Below, in pieces: positions 15,975 to 24,267 of a stretch of 64,000 nt of DNA. The notes beneath the pieces were generated by a model. That model had not been told where the DNA came from. It did not search any database and was given only the letters and a program-made list of their open reading frames with translations. Each line of letters starts with the position of its first letter. Within the stretch, counting starts at the first letter, position 1. This stretch comes from Paenibacillus sp. 37 (lineage in GTDB: Bacteria > Bacillota > Bacilli > Paenibacillales > Paenibacillaceae): positions 4,588,001 to 4,652,000 of the forward strand of contig NZ_CP043761.1 in assembly GCF_008386395.1 (NCBI RefSeq), in the 5' to 3' direction. The translations under genes and the position numbers were made by a program.

Positions 15975-16451
15975 CTAGTCCCGGGAAACAAAATATTTGT
16001 TGGTCATGTAGTAAGCGTCACCACGCGACGTTTCCACCATTCCTTTTTTGGCATCCAAAAATACAATCTCTTTACACTTTGTACAGTACCATTTTGTGCG
16101 CTTGTATGGGGATTCCGTCACATAAGCCGTGCCACATTTACAATCAATCTTCATTAATAACTCGGTTGATTTATAAGCACTGGACAAGCGTTCCAGGTTA
16201 TCCTGCTGCTGTGTAGGCATAATGGTCTGCTGATAATCCGATAAATGATTTTGAACCTTGAAATCTGCTACCAATCCTGCATTCAATCCAAAAAACTCCT
16301 TGCCAATTTCGGTCACGAAGCGCTTCTCATTTCTGTAGCAATCCAGCCACTCAATAATCTGCTTATTAGACAGTGGAACCGTACCCTTGATACCGCTGTT
16401 TAAGGTGTAGGTCATGATGTATAAAGTATCGTCTTGTCTACCTGAGTACAT
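15975..16451 (-). CDS. Hypothetical protein with C-terminal zinc ribbon
   Basis: 158 residues. ATG has AAGGAGG six bases upstream, one of the strongest sites in the region. The N-terminal 80 residues (TVPLSNKQIIEWLDCYRNEKRF...) look alpha-helical and resemble no family I know. The C-terminal part has CKCG at about residues 103-106 and CTKC at 122-125, spaced like a zinc ribbon, followed by a basic tail. Nucleic-acid or protein contact is possible but not shown. It is followed by its own terminator. Unrelated to its neighbour at 16541 except that both carry paired CxxC-type motifs. Confidence 0.72.
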   Translation of the reverse strand: MYSGRQDDTLYIMTYTLNSGIKGTVPLSNKQIIEWLDCYRNEKRFVTEIGKEFFGLNAGLVADFKVQNHLSDYQQTIMPTQQQDNLERLSSAYKSTELLMKIDCKCGTAYVTESPYKRTKWYCTKCKEIVFLDAKKGMVETSRGDAYYMTNKYFVSRD

Positions 16452-16540
16452 TAGAATCCTCCTTCGAATACATTTGCTAATGTACTACAAAAACGCGCAT
16501 AAATCAAAAAATTCTTATTTCCTGAGCGCATCTCTTCTTA

Positions 16541-16756
16541 TTAAATGGGAAACATTCCACGTTCATCCGCCAAAGACTTACAAGAACTGCATACACCTGA
16601 AACATTTCCCTGTGGAGCCGCATAATGCACGACCGATTTAACGTTTTTCTTGCATATGGAACAGTAGTGCCTCCTTTCCTTTTTTGGGATATAGTCCGAT
16701 AGCTTAACCACGTTTTTGTTCGGTCGGAATCGTTGTAAGAAACCCGGCCATTTCAT
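16541..16756 (-). CDS. Small hypothetical protein with paired CxxC motifs
   Basis: 71 residues with CSIC (about 32-35) and CSSC (about 56-59), compatible with one zinc site. The N-terminus is basic (FLQRFRPNKN) and the middle has PKKERRHY. The ribosome binding site is only moderate (AAAGAGTGAAGCGAG before ATG). It lies upstream of the 15975 gene on the same strand with 90 bases between, and the two may be co-transcribed. I do not recognise the family. The spacing of the cysteines and coding-like composition are the main support. Confidence 0.58.
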   Translation of the reverse strand: MKWPGFLQRFRPNKNVVKLSDYIPKKERRHYCSICKKNVKSVVHYAAPQGNVSGVCSSCKSLADERGMFPI

Positions 16757-16918
16757 CTCGCTTCACTCTTTCTTGTTCGTCTACTTTGTAGTCATTTTTT
16801 TACTCTGGGCTAAAAATCATCTCGCCTTTTTTTATGTATACGATTCCAAGTTGTGCGTTCCTATCTCATAATCTATTCGACGTTTTGGGCGTTTTTCCTG
16901 TTTTTAATCTCTACACAT

Positions 16919-16984
16919 ATAAAAAAAAACCGACAGAACCTGCTCTCCTTTTTTTCGGGAGAACAGTATTTTAGTCGGTTGCAG
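16919..16984 (-). terminator. Long terminator after the papain-like gene
   Basis: On the minus strand an outer stem ACCGAC / GTCGGT and an inner stem GTTCTCC / GGAGAGC are followed by T9. Confidence 0.85.
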
Positions 16985-16986
16985 CC

Positions 16987-17637
16987 TTATTTATAAAAAG
17001 TTCCCAGAACGTCCAGCTCTGATGAGCGCTCAATTCGAAATGGATAGATATAACCCTGATTCATTCGGGTAAATTTGCGGCTCCACAGATCCAGTCCCGA
17101 TGTGAACTGATAGGCCTGATATATAAACTTGGAGCAGTAATTGCGCTCAATACTGCGCAGATTGGTCTGCAAACGGTAGAATTTCACCTGCTTGTAATGG
17201 TCATGTACCCACCCGGCTGCTTTCATTCCTGCCTCATTCAATCTGGAACGGAATACAATGAAGCGATCTCCTTCATAAAAACGCGTAAGATACCACTCTA
17301 ATGAATCAGCAAAAACAGGCCCATAAGGGTGCACATGATACACCTTGCCGTCGAGACCAATAATGCCCATATGCCCGGCGTAATATGTCGATTCCGAGCT
17401 TGGCGTATACACAATATCCCCTGGCTCCAGCTTCATTTCGCCCAATACGTTAATAGGCAAGTCCTGATGCAGCCGTTTGGCTGCTGAACGTTCACGCCGC
17501 CCTTCAACCAACAAGCGATGAAGCGCTCCAGCCAGTGCGAGATACATTTCAGACCATTTGATCTTTTTTTTATCAGATCGTTTGAACCACCGCTGGATGA
17601 AGGTGAAACCTCGTTGTGGCTGTGATCCCTTTTTCAT
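16987..17637 (-). CDS. YiiX/YebB-like permuted papain-fold cysteine hydrolase
   Basis: 216 residues from ATG 17637, with GGAGTG seven bases upstream. The family signs are GDIVYTPSS near residue 75, AGHMGIIG...VYHVHPYGPV with candidate catalytic His around 90-105, and NYCSKFIYQAY near 165 with a Cys followed by an amphipathic helix. This is the order of circularly permuted NlpC/P60-like enzymes such as B. subtilis YycO. No signal peptide is seen, and the N-terminus is basic. Substrate is unknown; amide bonds in peptidoglycan or lipids are possible for the superfamily. It is a single-gene unit with its own terminator. Confidence 0.75.
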   Translation of the reverse strand: MKKGSQPQRGFTFIQRWFKRSDKKKIKWSEMYLALAGALHRLLVEGRRERSAAKRLHQDLPINVLGEMKLEPGDIVYTPSSESTYYAGHMGIIGLDGKVYHVHPYGPVFADSLEWYLTRFYEGDRFIVFRSRLNEAGMKAAGWVHDHYKQVKFYRLQTNLRSIERNYCSKFIYQAYQFTSGLDLWSRKFTRMNQGYIYPFRIERSSELDVLGTFYK

Positions 17638-17787
17638 ACGCTGCACTCCACTCTGATCTAGTTGTTGTATCTTGATGTCATTCTACAGTTTCTCAGGCTT
17701 ATTATAGACATTTGGTGGTTCATGTTCAATTCTAAGCGTGTTCTATCTTGTGCCATTATGCCTTCTTATTACCCATTTTATGCAAAA

Positions 17788-17821
17788 AAAGATGACTTCG
17801 GGATTAACCCGAAGTCATCTT
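17788..17821 (-). terminator. Terminator after the NADP reductase gene
   Basis: A perfect 12-base stem GATGACTTCGGG / CCCGAAGTCATC is followed on the minus strand by T7. Confidence 0.9.
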
Positions 17822-17842
17822 AATATAACCGATCACAGACCT

Positions 17843-18880
17843 TTATTCTTCTACAACACCAAGAGCTTTATTTTTCTCCTTAAAGCGACTGTTATGGGAA
17901 GAAACATAAGCCACTTTTTCCGCTTCAGGGTCCATGTAAAGCTTCGCACTGTTTACCGCTAGGGCTGCATCAGTGAAAGTACCTGCAATCAGGTACAGTT
18001 TGCTACCATAATTTACAAAGTCACCTGCGGCAAAAACACCAGGAATATTGGTTTGCAATCTCTCCGTTGTAGTGACATGCCATTCGCCAAGATCAAGTCC
18101 CCAATCCCGGATTGGACCAAAGTCACTCTTCATGCCATGGTTTACAATGACAGCATCGACTTCAAGCAGTTCAGTTTCACCTGTGTCCACGTGTGAGATG
18201 GTCACCTGTTCAATCACATCACCACTCATACTATGCAAGGTCTCTACCGCATATGGTGTACGGACATCTACAGAGGATTCTCTCATACGCAGTACATTAC
18301 GCTCCAACCCGCCAAAGCGGTCACGACGATGCACCACCGTAACTTGCTCTGCCAGTGCTTCCAGTTCATTCGCCCAATCCACAGCAGAGTCGCCTCCACC
18401 CGAGATCAGCACGCGTTTACCACGGAATGGTTCTAGTTCCTGTACGGTATAGTGCAGATTGCTAACCTCATAACGGTCTGCACCTTCAAGCTCCAGCTTG
18501 GCCATTTTATATATCCCATATCCGATTGCCATAATGACGGTACGTGTCCAGTGTTGCTCACCTGTTGCAGAAGTTAACAGAATCGTGCCATCAGGTTGAC
18601 GCTCGAATCCTTCGATCTGTTGTTCAAACACAAGGGTTGGCTCGAAAGTTCGAGCCTGTTCTTCCAATTGTTTGATCAGATCCTCACACAGAATTGGTGT
18701 CACACCTCCAACATCCCAGATCATTTTCTCCGGATAAAAGAGCATGCGACCGCCCAATCTGTCACGCGCCTCAATCAACTTGGTCTTCATATCCCGCATG
18801 CCGCTATAAAAGGCAGAGTACATGCCCGCAGGGCCACCGCCGATAATGGTTACATCATAAAGTTCCAACTGCTGATTCAT
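17843..18880 (-). CDS. Ferredoxin/flavodoxin-NADP+ reductase, thioredoxin-reductase-like
   Basis: Dimeric FAD enzyme of the YumC/YcgT type that passes electrons between NADPH and ferredoxin or flavodoxin. The FAD motif [16 protein letters not shown] (about residues 11-26), the NADPH motif [18 protein letters not shown] (about 160-177) and the late FAD contact [12 protein letters not shown] (about 282-293) are visible. The CxxC of true thioredoxin reductases is missing, as expected for this class. Length is 345 residues. ATG follows GGAGG. A Fur-box-like site lies about 50 bases upstream, so iron repression is likely and a role in iron release or iron-sulfur supply is plausible. Confidence 0.9.
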   Translation of the reverse strand: MNQQLELYDVTIIGGGPAGMYSAFYSGMRDMKTKLIEARDRLGGRMLFYPEKMIWDVGGVTPILCEDLIKQLEEQARTFEPTLVFEQQIEGFERQPDGTILLTSATGEQHWTRTVIMAIGYGIYKMAKLELEGADRYEVSNLHYTVQELEPFRGKRVLISGGGDSAVDWANELEALAEQVTVVHRRDRFGGLERNVLRMRESSVDVRTPYAVETLHSMSGDVIEQVTISHVDTGETELLEVDAVIVNHGMKSDFGPIRDWGLDLGEWHVTTTERLQTNIPGVFAAGDFVNYGSKLYLIAGTFTDAALAVNSAKLYMDPEAEKVAYVSSHNSRFKEKNKALGVVEE

Positions 18881-18927
18881 ATTAAAAATACCTCCGTTAA
18901 TTCGATCCAGAACATCGAGTATTTGAT

Positions 18928-18946
18928 ATCGATTCTCATTATCACT
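18928..18946 (-). promoter_or_regulatory. Fur-box-like operator before the NADP reductase gene
   Basis: The minus strand reads TGATAATGAGAATCG, which matches TGATAATnATTATCA at 11 of 14 defined positions. It lies about 50 bases before the start codon. Confidence 0.6.
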
Positions 18947-19034
18947 TAAATCCTAGTTTAATGGTAATCTTATCAAATTACAATGACTAAAAAACAAACA
19001 TTTCTTGTACAAAACTTCTGCGAACCGCTCTTTA

Positions 19035-21008
19035 CTATTGCGCTCTTGGAGCCGCCAACATCTTTTCTACGACAAAATCAAGTTGTTTATTGACTGAATA
19101 GATATCGGAATAATAGAAAAATTCAAAATCAATCTCGATCAGACGGCCTTCCTTAACAGCCGGTATGCTACTCCAAATTGGATCATTCGTAAGGTTATCT
19201 GCCCCTTCATACACCGAACGAAACACATAATCACCGATATACTCAGGCAGTACTTCCATGGATAAGTTGGAGCCTCCTGCTTCCGAAACCACATCAATTT
19301 TCTTTTGCACTACTTCCGGAGCTTTCATGTCCAAGTACTCATATAGTGCCTGAGAACCTCGGCCATATTGCTTGCTCTCTACAACGACCATACCTTTCAA
19401 ACCGCCCTCCACAATGGAAACCGTTTTATCCAATATGCCTGCATCTGCAAGTGTTTTCTTGCTTTCTTCAACTTTGCTGTTGAGATTAGTGATTAATGTC
19501 TCGGCTTCCTGTTCTTTGCCAAAAACACTCGCTATACTCCGGAGTCTTTCTTCTGTAGTCATTTTCTCGTACGGAATATATACCGTAGGTGCGATATCCT
19601 TTAACAACGAATACGTCTCTTCTGAAGGCGCAATAATCAGATCCGGATCGAGGTCTATTACAGCTTCAGGATTCGGTTCAAACCAGGCACCCAGTGAATT
19701 TACACCTTCAAGTTCACCCTTATATGCAGCTCCGGCGAATACTTCTGAGGTAGCGATTGGCTTAATTCCAAGTGCGACAACATCCCCCTGGAGATACAAT
19801 ACAACAACCCGTTTCGGATTCGCTGGAACAACCACGTCACCTTTAACCGTTGAGACCGTACGTGTTTCATTGTCTTTGTTCGTCTGGCTTCCAGTGTCCG
19901 ATGACACGGCCGTACTGCTGTTATTGGAACTGGCACCCGTTCCTTCGCCAGCTGCTGGTGTTGTTGCAGTACCTGAAGAGCAGGCTGCGAGGAGCATCGT
20001 TATGCTCAACAATGCAACCATGATCATACTGGAACTTGTTTTTCTTCTTCTCATTGGTGTAGACCCTCCGTCTATATATTGATAATGATTCTCATAATCA
20101 ATATATCCCGACTTCCATCTTCGGCCAATGGACGATTCAGAGATTTGCAATGGACGATCCTCTGTTCGAGCTTCTTCTCTCATCTTTCGTTGATACAGAA
20201 TCGGAGAGATCCCCACATGTTTTTTGAAAATACGACTAAAATAATACACATCCGAATAACCCACTTCTGTTGCAATTTCACTCAGCGTTGCATCAGATCG
20301 TACAAGCAGATTCCGAGCCTTGGCGATTCGGGTCTGAATTAAATAATAAATTGGACTGTAACCCGTCTGTCGTTTGAATTGCATGGATAAATGTCGGGAG
20401 CTGTAGTTGAACTGTTCAGCCAGGAAATCAAGCGTCACCTGTTCCCTATAATGGTTCTGTATATAACGAAGTGTTTGTTTCACCGGGTCAGCAAGCTCTG
20501 TTTTAATCTCCTGCTCTGCCAACTGAACCATCATTTCATGAATGAATTGGTAAAATAAACTTTTTGTATGAAGCAGATCCAGACTGCCAGATTGAATCCA
20601 TGCACCCTCAAGCTCATCAAGGTAACGTAACAACCCCAGCGGACTACTTGGCGTAAATCCATATTGCAAAGAGAACGGTGCAACCTCTGGCTGTGCCAAT
20701 AACCACTTTTTGCGAAAACTAGGAAAGGCAAGGAATGCTCTGTAATAGAGCAGAATATATTCAAAATCTTCGTTGGTTTGGATATCCAGTGAAGATCCTT
20801 TGGCCCCATGAAGCATGTAAAATCGCTCTGCATTGTAAGCTCTACCATCCATTTGGAGGTCAGCGGAGCCTCGAATCGTATATATAAAAGCATTTGCCGG
20901 AAGTGTGTAGGAACTCAGTTGTGCCCCTGCCTCCATAACGATTCGTCGTATATCCAGAACCTTAACAGCGGCATGATTCCAGCATTTCATCTGTTCGTCT
21001 AATTGCAT
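19035..21008 (-). CDS. AraC-family regulator fused in frame to a siderophore-binding lipoprotein
   Basis: One open frame of 657 residues. Residues 1-165 look like a cupin-type sensor domain. Residues 190-275 are two AraC helix-turn-helix units (LDFLAEQFNYSSRHLSMQFK, then LSEIATEVGYSDVYYFSRIF). Residues 276-318 are a linker. Met319 begins a complete lipoprotein signal (RRRK, hydrophobic core, LLAAC with Cys343). From about 385 a ferric-siderophore-binding fold follows (NPKRVVVLYLQGDVVALGIK, DLDPDLIIAP). The ATG at 21008 has GGAGAG six bases upstream. Btr of B. subtilis is a known AraC-binding-protein fusion, but it has no internal lipobox that I know of. Met319 has its own GGAGGG ribosome site and an adjacent Fur box, so the second half may also be made separately from 20054. 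No permease gene is nearby. Confidence 0.82.
   Translation of the reverse strand: MQLDEQMKCWNHAAVKVLDIRRIVMEAGAQLSSYTLPANAFIYTIRGSADLQMDGRAYNAERFYMLHGAKGSSLDIQTNEDFEYILLYYRAFLAFPSFRKKWLLAQPEVAPFSLQYGFTPSSPLGLLRYLDELEGAWIQSGSLDLLHTKSLFYQFIHEMMVQLAEQEIKTELADPVKQTLRYIQNHYREQVTLDFLAEQFNYSSRHLSMQFKRQTGYSPIYYLIQTRIAKARNLLVRSDATLSEIATEVGYSDVYYFSRIFKKHVGISPILYQRKMREEARTEDRPLQISESSIGRRWKSGYIDYENHYQYIDGGSTPMRRRKTSSSMIMVALLSITMLLAACSSGTATTPAAGEGTGASSNNSSTAVSSDTGSQTNKDNETRTVSTVKGDVVVPANPKRVVVLYLQGDVVALGIKPIATSEVFAGAAYKGELEGVNSLGAWFEPNPEAVIDLDPDLIIAPSEETYSLLKDIAPTVYIPYEKMTTEERLRSIASVFGKEQEAETLITNLNSKVEESKKTLADAGILDKTVSIVEGGLKGMVVVESKQYGRGSQALYEYLDMKAPEVVQKKIDVVSEAGGSNLSMEVLPEYIGDYVFRSVYEGADNLTNDPIWSSIPAVKEGRLIEIDFEFFYYSDIYSVNKQLDFVVEKMLAAPRAQ
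20064..20128 (-). promoter_or_regulatory. Fur box, promoter-like hexamers and RBS inside the fusion reading frame
   Basis: Within the linker coding region the plus strand has TGATAATGATTCTCA at 20080-20094, one mismatch from the Fur consensus, centred in a 33-base near-palindrome (20073-20105) that codes for YIDYENHYQYI. Minus-strand hexamers TTGGCC (20123-20128) and TATATT (20100-20105) are 17 bases apart; a second pair, TTGATT (20096-20101) and TATATA (20073-20078), is also 17 apart, but would start transcription on the RBS. GGAGGG (20064-20069) precedes ATG 20054. Confidence 0.7.
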
Positions 21009-21116
21009 CAAATACTCTCCAATCCCAGCCTCACCCGGAACAAAGGCCTTACAAGGTCATCATTCTGCCATACATCCAATAACATATATGTAGCAGAGGT
21101 TTACTAATGTACCTTT

Positions 21117-21146
21117 ATTATAAATGATAATAATTTTCATTATCAA
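21117..21146 (-). promoter_or_regulatory. SigA-type promoter with Fur box, upstream of the AraC fusion
   Basis: The minus strand has TTGATA (21141-21146), an 18-base spacer and TATAAT (21117-21122). TGATAATAATTTTCA (21125-21139, plus strand) is one mismatch from the Fur consensus and fills the spacer, so Fur binding would block RNA polymerase. Confidence 0.78.
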
Positions 21147-21199
21147 CTGTAATTTAGAGTGGAAGAATTGGATTTCATCTCATCCATCACTTGTTACGC

Positions 21200-21683
21200 T
21201 TATTCTTGTTCAGAGATCTTCGTAAACCACGCAGCCAATTCCTCTGTTTGATTCAATGTTGCAATCGGGTCAAAGTACCATGAACGTCCGGGCTCCAGAT
21301 AAACACACGATCATTTTTAACCCATCCAGTGAACTCCAGACAAGTTTCGATTTCAACTCTTCCAGGGTCAGATTGTTCGCTGTTAGAATAATGTAATCCT
21401 CCACCAGGCAGGTTTGTTTTGTACATCAAGTAATATAGGCGCAATCAGGATTCGCCTGCTTGAATCACCAACTTACTTCCTTTTGCCCCATGGATAATAT
21501 AAAAGCGACTCACTTCATATGTTTGCTTGTCAGCGTCACTCCAGCATCACCCTGAATGGTGAGTACAAAGGTACTTGTTGGAAATTTGTAATTCATCTCT
21601 TCTTATGCCTCTAATTCCATGTAACGAATATCTGTTATACTCACCGCAGCATAGTTCCAGAGGATATAATAATCATTCCACAT
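21200..21683 (-). pseudogene. Remnant of a second AraC-siderophore-binding fusion gene
   Basis: Reading the minus strand from ATG 21683 gives WNYAAVSITDIRYMELEA then a stop, which parallels WNHAAVKVLDIRRIVMEA of the intact neighbour. Past the stop and a frameshift, RFYIIHGAKGSKLVIQAGE parallels RFYMLHGAKGSSLDIQTNE. The helix-turn-helix part and most of the binding protein are gone. The last part reads, across two frames, LEELKSKLVWSSLDGLK, NDRVFIWSPDVHGT and FDPIATLNQTEELAAWF, like the C-terminus of a siderophore-binding protein. So it keeps both ends of a fusion like that at 19035, with a large internal deletion, at least two stops and several frameshifts. Confidence 0.78.
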
Positions 21684-21742
21684 TTTGCTAACCCATCTCC
21701 GTCTACATAGATTGTGTCTGAACTTCCACTCACTTAATAATA

Positions 21743-21762
21743 AACATTATCAATTATTATGA
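21743..21762. promoter_or_regulatory. Degenerate Fur-like site before the pseudogene
   Basis: AT-rich sequence with TTATCAATTATTATGA. The reverse strand matches the Fur consensus at 10 of 14 positions. It is weak on its own and credible mainly by location. Confidence 0.35.
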
Positions 21763-21890
21763 GGAAGTACGCAATACATCCGACGCAAAATGAATCCATT
21801 GCGATGAAACAAGAGCTATTCAAATCCTTCTCTTAACATCCGATATATGTAAATAGAACCATGATAGAGAGTAGAAGGAGAACAGTGGAT

Positions 21891-22703
21891 ATGAATTCAA
21901 TCTCATCTGCAACCAAAAGCAGTTTCACTCCCGGGAATCAAGTCTCCAGTCGGGATAAAGAAATACAGGGACTCATGCAGCAGAAGGTCCGGCTCAATGA
22001 AGAAATGCAAAGTGTAAAAACCAATGACGAGTTGGATACCAAAACCAAAGCTCAACGAATTAAATCCTTAACAAGCTCCATTTCCCAGATCGACAGCCAG
22101 ATTACCCAAATTAAAGCTGAAGAATTGCAAGAAAAGAACAAATTAAGACAGCCCGAAAAGACTCAACAGCAACAACCCAAACCAACCGACGAGACACAAG
22201 CCCCTTCACTCGATCACCTGATCAAGCATAGTCAGACTTATGATCAATTGGGTAAGCTGGTCGGTTTACGTGATCGCATGCAGGGCTCCATTCAGACCAC
22301 CGAAGGAGAAACCCGCTTCGACCGACTTGTTCTGGAGATTAATCCTCCTACAAATGATCTCGATCTCGGCAAATCAAAGATGTTGGAAAATTCAGAACGC
22401 ACCGTCTTTCAGGCAAAGCGAGAGACCGTCCAAGACATCAACTCCCAGTTAAACAAGGTTAATCAGAAGATTGGGGAACTGGTGGAAGAGATCCATCAAT
22501 CCGCGCCTAAAGAATCGGCACAACCTCCCATCTCTGCAACATCTGGAGAAGATAATCAGGAAGTAAATGAAGGAAAGAAAACGGGAAGTAAGGAGCACCC
22601 ATCAGATGGCGGAACCACAGATCAGGAATCAGGAAACGGCCCGCAAACTACGGCTTCTACATCTCCTGCTGCTTCATATCCATCCGTCGATATTCGAATC
22701 TGA
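21891..22703 (+). CDS. Coiled-coil hypothetical protein, FlxA-like
   Basis: 270 residues from ATG 21891. AAGGAG is ten bases upstream, and a GTG six bases earlier is an alternative. Residues 25-95 form a heptad-rich coil ([20 protein letters not shown]... [19 protein letters not shown]), recalling the FlxA-like family. A Gln-Pro-rich break follows, then a second helical region at about 115-210 and a disordered Ser/Gly/Thr/Asn-rich tail. No signal peptide or membrane segment is seen. Function is unknown. It is transcribed away from the iron patch and has its own terminator. Confidence 0.72.
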   Translation: MNSISSATKSSFTPGNQVSSRDKEIQGLMQQKVRLNEEMQSVKTNDELDTKTKAQRIKSLTSSISQIDSQITQIKAEELQEKNKLRQPEKTQQQQPKPTDETQAPSLDHLIKHSQTYDQLGKLVGLRDRMQGSIQTTEGETRFDRLVLEINPPTNDLDLGKSKMLENSERTVFQAKRETVQDINSQLNKVNQKIGELVEEIHQSAPKESAQPPISATSGEDNQEVNEGKKTGSKEHPSDGGTTDQESGNGPQTTASTSPAASYPSVDIRI

Positions 22704-22794
22704 GTACTCTTTGCTCTAACATACTTATATGTATACATAATGAGGTTGAAGTGTTTTTGCAACACAGCACTCGACTCGCATCACATAATAGATA

Positions 22795-22838
22795 AACCGC
22801 TATTACAGGTGAATAACTCCTGATAAGTAGTGGTTTTT
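22795..22838 (+). terminator. Terminator after the coiled-coil gene
   Basis: Interrupted stem AACC-CTA-CAGG / CCTG-TAG-GGTT followed by TTTTTC, about 90 bases beyond the stop codon. Confidence 0.65.
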
Positions 22839-22887
22839 CTTGTATCTTTAACGTTAGTAGTTGAGCTACTATGAGTATTTCTTATCT

Positions 22888-23844
22888 CTAGCACAGAGTA
22901 CTGACGTTATCATTTGCACAGATGATACTGCCAGCAATCGCTTTACAACCTTTTTTGATGCGTGTGGCATCATCAATAATCTGATCTATGTTTTCATATT
23001 TTCGCTTGCTATTGGTTACAACGGCGATGGATACCGACACCAGAGGAATGGGCCGATTCAGCCCGGAGCGTCCTTCCCCCAGAACATATTGATGATGCCA
23101 ATCATGTTCGTTGTAGAATGTCTTTTTCATTTCCTCAAAACCTGAGATGACTTCCTCACTAATAAGTTTGTAATCATGGTGATTCAGGATCGTAATAAAA
23201 TCATCACCACCGATATGTCCAAGAAAAGCTTCAGGGGGAACAAATAGCTTACGAAGCAAGTTAGCTGTCGCCTGAATAAGCTGATCCCCCAATTTGAAGC
23301 CGTAGCTATCATTGTAGGATTTGAATTGATCGAGATCAACGTACAGTACACTAAAATGGTCCATCTGAAGAGCCTGAGACAGCCTTTCATCTATAATATG
23401 ATTACCTGGAAGACCCGTCAGAGGGTTCATAAAAATCGCCATTTCAGCCCGTACATCTGCAACAGCAAGTAGCAAACGTCGAATACTCACAGCTCCCAAG
23501 AAACGTTCTCCTGACGTGACCAACACAAGATCATATATTTCCCCTTCATCTCTGTCCATGGCTAGAACACTGACATCCGTAATCTGTTCCGAATAATCCA
23601 CGACCAGTGCCTGCGTGTTCATCACCAGTTCTACAGGACGTCCCATATACAGATTATAGCCATACTGGGTGCCAATCTGCTGAAAGAATCGGGCCCGCAT
23701 CATTAATGACACACACCTCTCCCCCATAACAGCTATACCTTCCAGACTAGGTTTGGACTTAAAAAGATGATAGACGATATCACATTTTGTATCAGATTGT
23801 ACTACAGGAATTGGTTCAGCAATCTCGCCTATTTGCGTAAACAT
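22888..23844 (-). CDS. CBS-GGDEF signalling protein
   Basis: 318 residues. Residues 1-135 resemble a CBS pair (LEGIAVMGERCVSLMMRARF... VLVTSGERFLGAVSIRRLL). Residues 145-305 form a GGDEF domain (NPLTGLPGN, VLYVDLDQFKSYNDSYGFKLGD). The active-site loop reads GHIGGDDF, where cyclases usually have RxGGDEF or RxGGEEF, and no RxxD inhibitory site precedes it. It could make or sense cyclic di-GMP; the variant loop leaves cyclase activity uncertain. No transmembrane helix is seen. ATG follows GAGGAG. It converges on the coiled-coil gene, and no EAL or PilZ partner lies nearby. Confidence 0.85.
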   Translation of the reverse strand: MFTQIGEIAEPIPVVQSDTKCDIVYHLFKSKPSLEGIAVMGERCVSLMMRARFFQQIGTQYGYNLYMGRPVELVMNTQALVVDYSEQITDVSVLAMDRDEGEIYDLVLVTSGERFLGAVSIRRLLLAVADVRAEMAIFMNPLTGLPGNHIIDERLSQALQMDHFSVLYVDLDQFKSYNDSYGFKLGDQLIQATANLLRKLFVPPEAFLGHIGGDDFITILNHHDYKLISEEVISGFEEMKKTFYNEHDWHHQYVLGEGRSGLNRPIPLVSVSIAVVTNSKRKYENIDQIIDDATRIKKGCKAIAGSIICANDNVSTLC

Positions 23845-24267
23845 ACGATTCTACTCCTCTGTTCGTAGCATCTATCCGAACTTTCAAATATATATGTAGG
23901 TCTTTGTCAATGGTCACATCGTACCACTTTCTACTTGAAAAAGCGTTAACTGAGAGTAAAAGTTTATGAATTATTTCCTTTATCTGAATTTTGCTATAGG
24001 GAGCTTTCTTTAATGTAGAAACTCAAAATTCAGAAACAATCATTCAAAACTAAATTTCATCATCATGTTCTGTGTTATTTCGTTATGCAAAAATACCGTC
24101 ATTTACTGGATATCTTTAATCCAATAATTGACGGTATTCGTTGGCATATATTACAGAAGTTTATCGGCATGAAATGAACGAATTCAGATACAGGCCACCA
24201 AAATCCATTTGGCTAGAATCTAATCTGAATTCAAACTATAATTGCCAGCTCACTACTCCTGACCGTT
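23845..24267. other. 423-base gap between the GGDEF gene and spo0A
   Basis: AT-rich. It holds the start-side flank of the GGDEF gene (23845 to about 24000) and the spo0A terminator (24091-24141). I see no small gene with a ribosome binding site and no further repeat. Confidence 0.6.
24091..24141 (-). terminator. Likely terminator of spo0A
   Basis: AATACCGTCA / TGACGGTATT with an inner GGAT / ATCC stem. TTTTTGC follows on the minus strand. It lies about 130 bases past the spo0A stop. Confidence 0.75.

Noticed and set aside
21253..21444. Minus-strand frame of 63 codons as an independent small gene
   Set aside because: It lies inside the decayed AraC-lipoprotein fusion remnant, reads pieces of two original frames, and lacks a ribosome site.
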